Below are positions 14,701 to 15,897 of a stretch of DNA of 15,897 bases, in pieces (within the stretch, counting starts at the first letter, position 1; the number at the start of each line of letters is the position of its first letter). Position numbers and translations under genes: made by a program. This DNA comes from Lentisphaeria bacterium UBA1724 (GTDB lineage: Bacteria > Verrucomicrobiota > Lentisphaeria > Oligosphaerales > Oligosphaeraceae), in contig DCIO01000003.1 of the NCBI GenBank assembly GCA_002315885.1, positions 2,705 to 18,601 of the forward strand, in the 5' to 3' direction. The notes under the pieces are model-generated. The model was not told the DNA's origin, made no database searches, and saw nothing but the letters and a program-made list of their open reading frames with translations.

Positions 14701-15807
14701 TTAAATCTTCATCACATCGAAGAGTTTTTGATTGACGATTTCCGAGGCGAAGAGATTTTCCGCCAGGATGCGTCCCCTGCCGCCCATGTCTTCTGCCAGC
14801 CCTGGGATGCGAATGAAGGTCTCCATGGCATCCGCCAGCGCCTGGGTATCCTTTACGGGCACCAGGAAGCCATTGAGCTGATCCCGGACAGTCTCGCGGC
14901 ACCCCGGGGCGGTGGTGGTGACCACAGCGCGCCCGCATGCCAGGGCTTCCAGGACGCTCATGGGCGTGCCTTCGTGGTAGCTTGGCAGCACGAATACACT
15001 AGCTTGGGCATGGGCGGGTCGGACGTCCTCCATTTCGCCCAGATATTCGATGGTGCCCTCATCCACGTAGGGTTGCAAGTCTTTCGGTTGGATTGCGGTG
15101 GGATTGGAGTCGTATGGTCCCACCAGCAGGAAGCGTGCTTCGGGATGGGCGGTTTTGAGCATGCGCGCGGCATCCAGGTATTCCTGGACACCCTTGTCCC
15201 TCAGTAACCGCGCCACCATCAAGAATGTGGGAGTCTTGGGGAGGGGCATGGGCTTAAAGCGCTGGATGTCCACACCACTCCCAGGAATCATGTGGACTTT
15301 TTCAGGGGCGACCAAATGCAGATTGAGGAAGACATCCCGGTCGTCGCCATTCTGGAAAAAGACCCCGTCGGAGAAGTCCAATGCCACGCGATACTGAATC
15401 TTGAGGATGCTTCGAACGATGGCGTTCTTCAAGCCACCTCCGCGAAAGACGGAGCCCAACCCCGAAACCAGGGAATAGACATGGGGCACCTTGGCACCGC
15501 GGGCCGCTGGCACGCCATAGACCACTGCCTTGGCCTGACTGCAGAAGAGCAGGTCGGGCTTCTCCTGCAAAAAGAGCTCCTTCATCGCCCTGCACGCACG
15601 CAAATCCGATAAGGGATTCAGGCCATTCCGATTCAATGGGATGCTCCGAAATGCCACACCCTGCGCCTCGAATTTCGGACGCCACTGGCTTTCGTCCCCA
15701 GGACCAACCGCAAGGACCTCCCAGCCCTTCGATTGCAACGCGCGCATCAGCGGCAACCGGAAGGTGAGCAAAGAACGAGTATATGCTGCTAGAATAATCG
15801 CTTTCAT
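14701..15807 (-). CDS. GT4-family glycosyltransferase (GT-B fold)
   Basis: The 368-aa product has the GT-B layout: an N-terminal acceptor domain (about residues 1-180, with VSGLGSVF at 114-121) and a C-terminal nucleotide-sugar domain. The latter contains FLMVARLLRDKGVQEYLDAA at 195-214 (Arg200 and Lys205 are expected to hold the donor phosphates) and the retaining-GT E-X7-E motif (Glu279 and Glu287, in HEGTPMSVLEALACG). It resembles the group that adds HexNAc or hexose to undecaprenyl-diphosphate-linked sugars in O-antigen, capsule or N-glycan synthesis, at the inner membrane's cytoplasmic face. No Shine-Dalgarno is clear before the ATG at 15807. Base composition is GC-rich like the rnr operon. 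It probably belongs to a surface-polysaccharide cluster continuing past the right edge. Confidence 0.9.
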   Translation of the reverse strand: MKAIILAAYTRSLLTFRLPLMRALQSKGWEVLAVGPGDESQWRPKFEAQGVAFRSIPLNRNGLNPLSDLRACRAMKELFLQEKPDLLFCSQAKAVVYGVPAARGAKVPHVYSLVSGLGSVFRGGGLKNAIVRSILKIQYRVALDFSDGVFFQNGDDRDVFLNLHLVAPEKVHMIPGSGVDIQRFKPMPLPKTPTFLMVARLLRDKGVQEYLDAARMLKTAHPEARFLLVGPYDSNPTAIQPKDLQPYVDEGTIEYLGEMEDVRPAHAQASVFVLPSYHEGTPMSVLEALACGRAVVTTTAPGCRETVRDQLNGFLVPVKDTQALADAMETFIRIPGLAEDMGGRGRILAENLFASEIVNQKLFDVMKI

Positions 15808-15872
15808 GATTCGGGATTCTTAATTCTCGGTGCTAAATATAATTCCTCCACAGACGACGGCAGGAAACGGCA

Positions 15873-15897
15873 CCCTTCTGTCCCTTCTGTCCCTTCT
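15873..15897. repeat. 9-bp tandem repeat at the window edge
   Basis: CCCTTCTGT is present twice, followed by CCCTTCT, and the array is cut by the window end. On the minus strand the unit reads GGGACAGAA. It is upstream of the glycosyltransferase gene. The same 9-bp period and GGAC core occur in the array at 12830-12850. Confidence 0.6.

Overview
The window looks like a chromosomal piece of a Lentisphaerota/Victivallis-type bacterium (PVC group, gut or anaerobic). This is an inference. It rests mainly on the pseudopilin-like protein at 11905-12747, with its MKKNFTLIELLVVIAIIAIL start, LLPAL/KARE continuation and C-terminal H-X9-DG motif. That protein type is greatly expanded in that phylum. 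Weak or absent Shine-Dalgarno sequences in front of several genes and a TrmB-type sugar regulator beside a glycosidase locus fit too. No rRNA, tRNA, CRISPR array, transposase or integrase was seen.

Layout. (1) 34-3800, minus strand: a housekeeping-like operon of rnr (RNase R), a membrane-anchored TPR-like protein and a DapF-fold epimerase. The genes are nearly abutting (3-nt gap, then an ATGA overlap), and the DNA is visibly GC-rich. (2) 3928-11613, minus strand: a tightly packed four-gene unit in the order secreted clan GH-A/GH42-like glycosidase (1184 aa), PHP-domain phosphoesterase-like protein, GPH-type MFS sugar symporter and PA/M28-type metallopeptidase-like protein. Junctions are a 17-nt overlap, a 2-nt gap and a 12-nt gap. 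(3) 11614-11904: a 291-nt intergenic region rich in inverted repeats, including a nested 62-nt hairpin just upstream of the glycosidase start. (4) 11905-13751, minus strand: the pseudopilin-like gene and an EamA/DMT permease. (5) 13894-14637, plus strand: a TrmB-family regulator divergent from the permease, with several palindromes between them. (6) 14701-15807, minus strand: a GT4 glycosyltransferase, again GC-rich, convergent with the regulator.

How it may work together (inference): the middle block resembles a glycan-use locus. A secreted glycosidase would attack an external glycan, the MFS symporter would import the product, and the cytoplasmic PHP and M28-like enzymes would process it. 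The TrmB protein, the EamA permease and the pseudopilin could be the regulatory, efflux/uptake and surface parts. The best leads are a DapF-fold enzyme with serine at both catalytic cysteine positions, the GH-PHP-MFS-M28 gene set with its structured leader, a pseudopilin with asparagine at the cleavage site beside the glycosidase, and two different 9-bp intergenic tandem repeats with a shared GGAC core.
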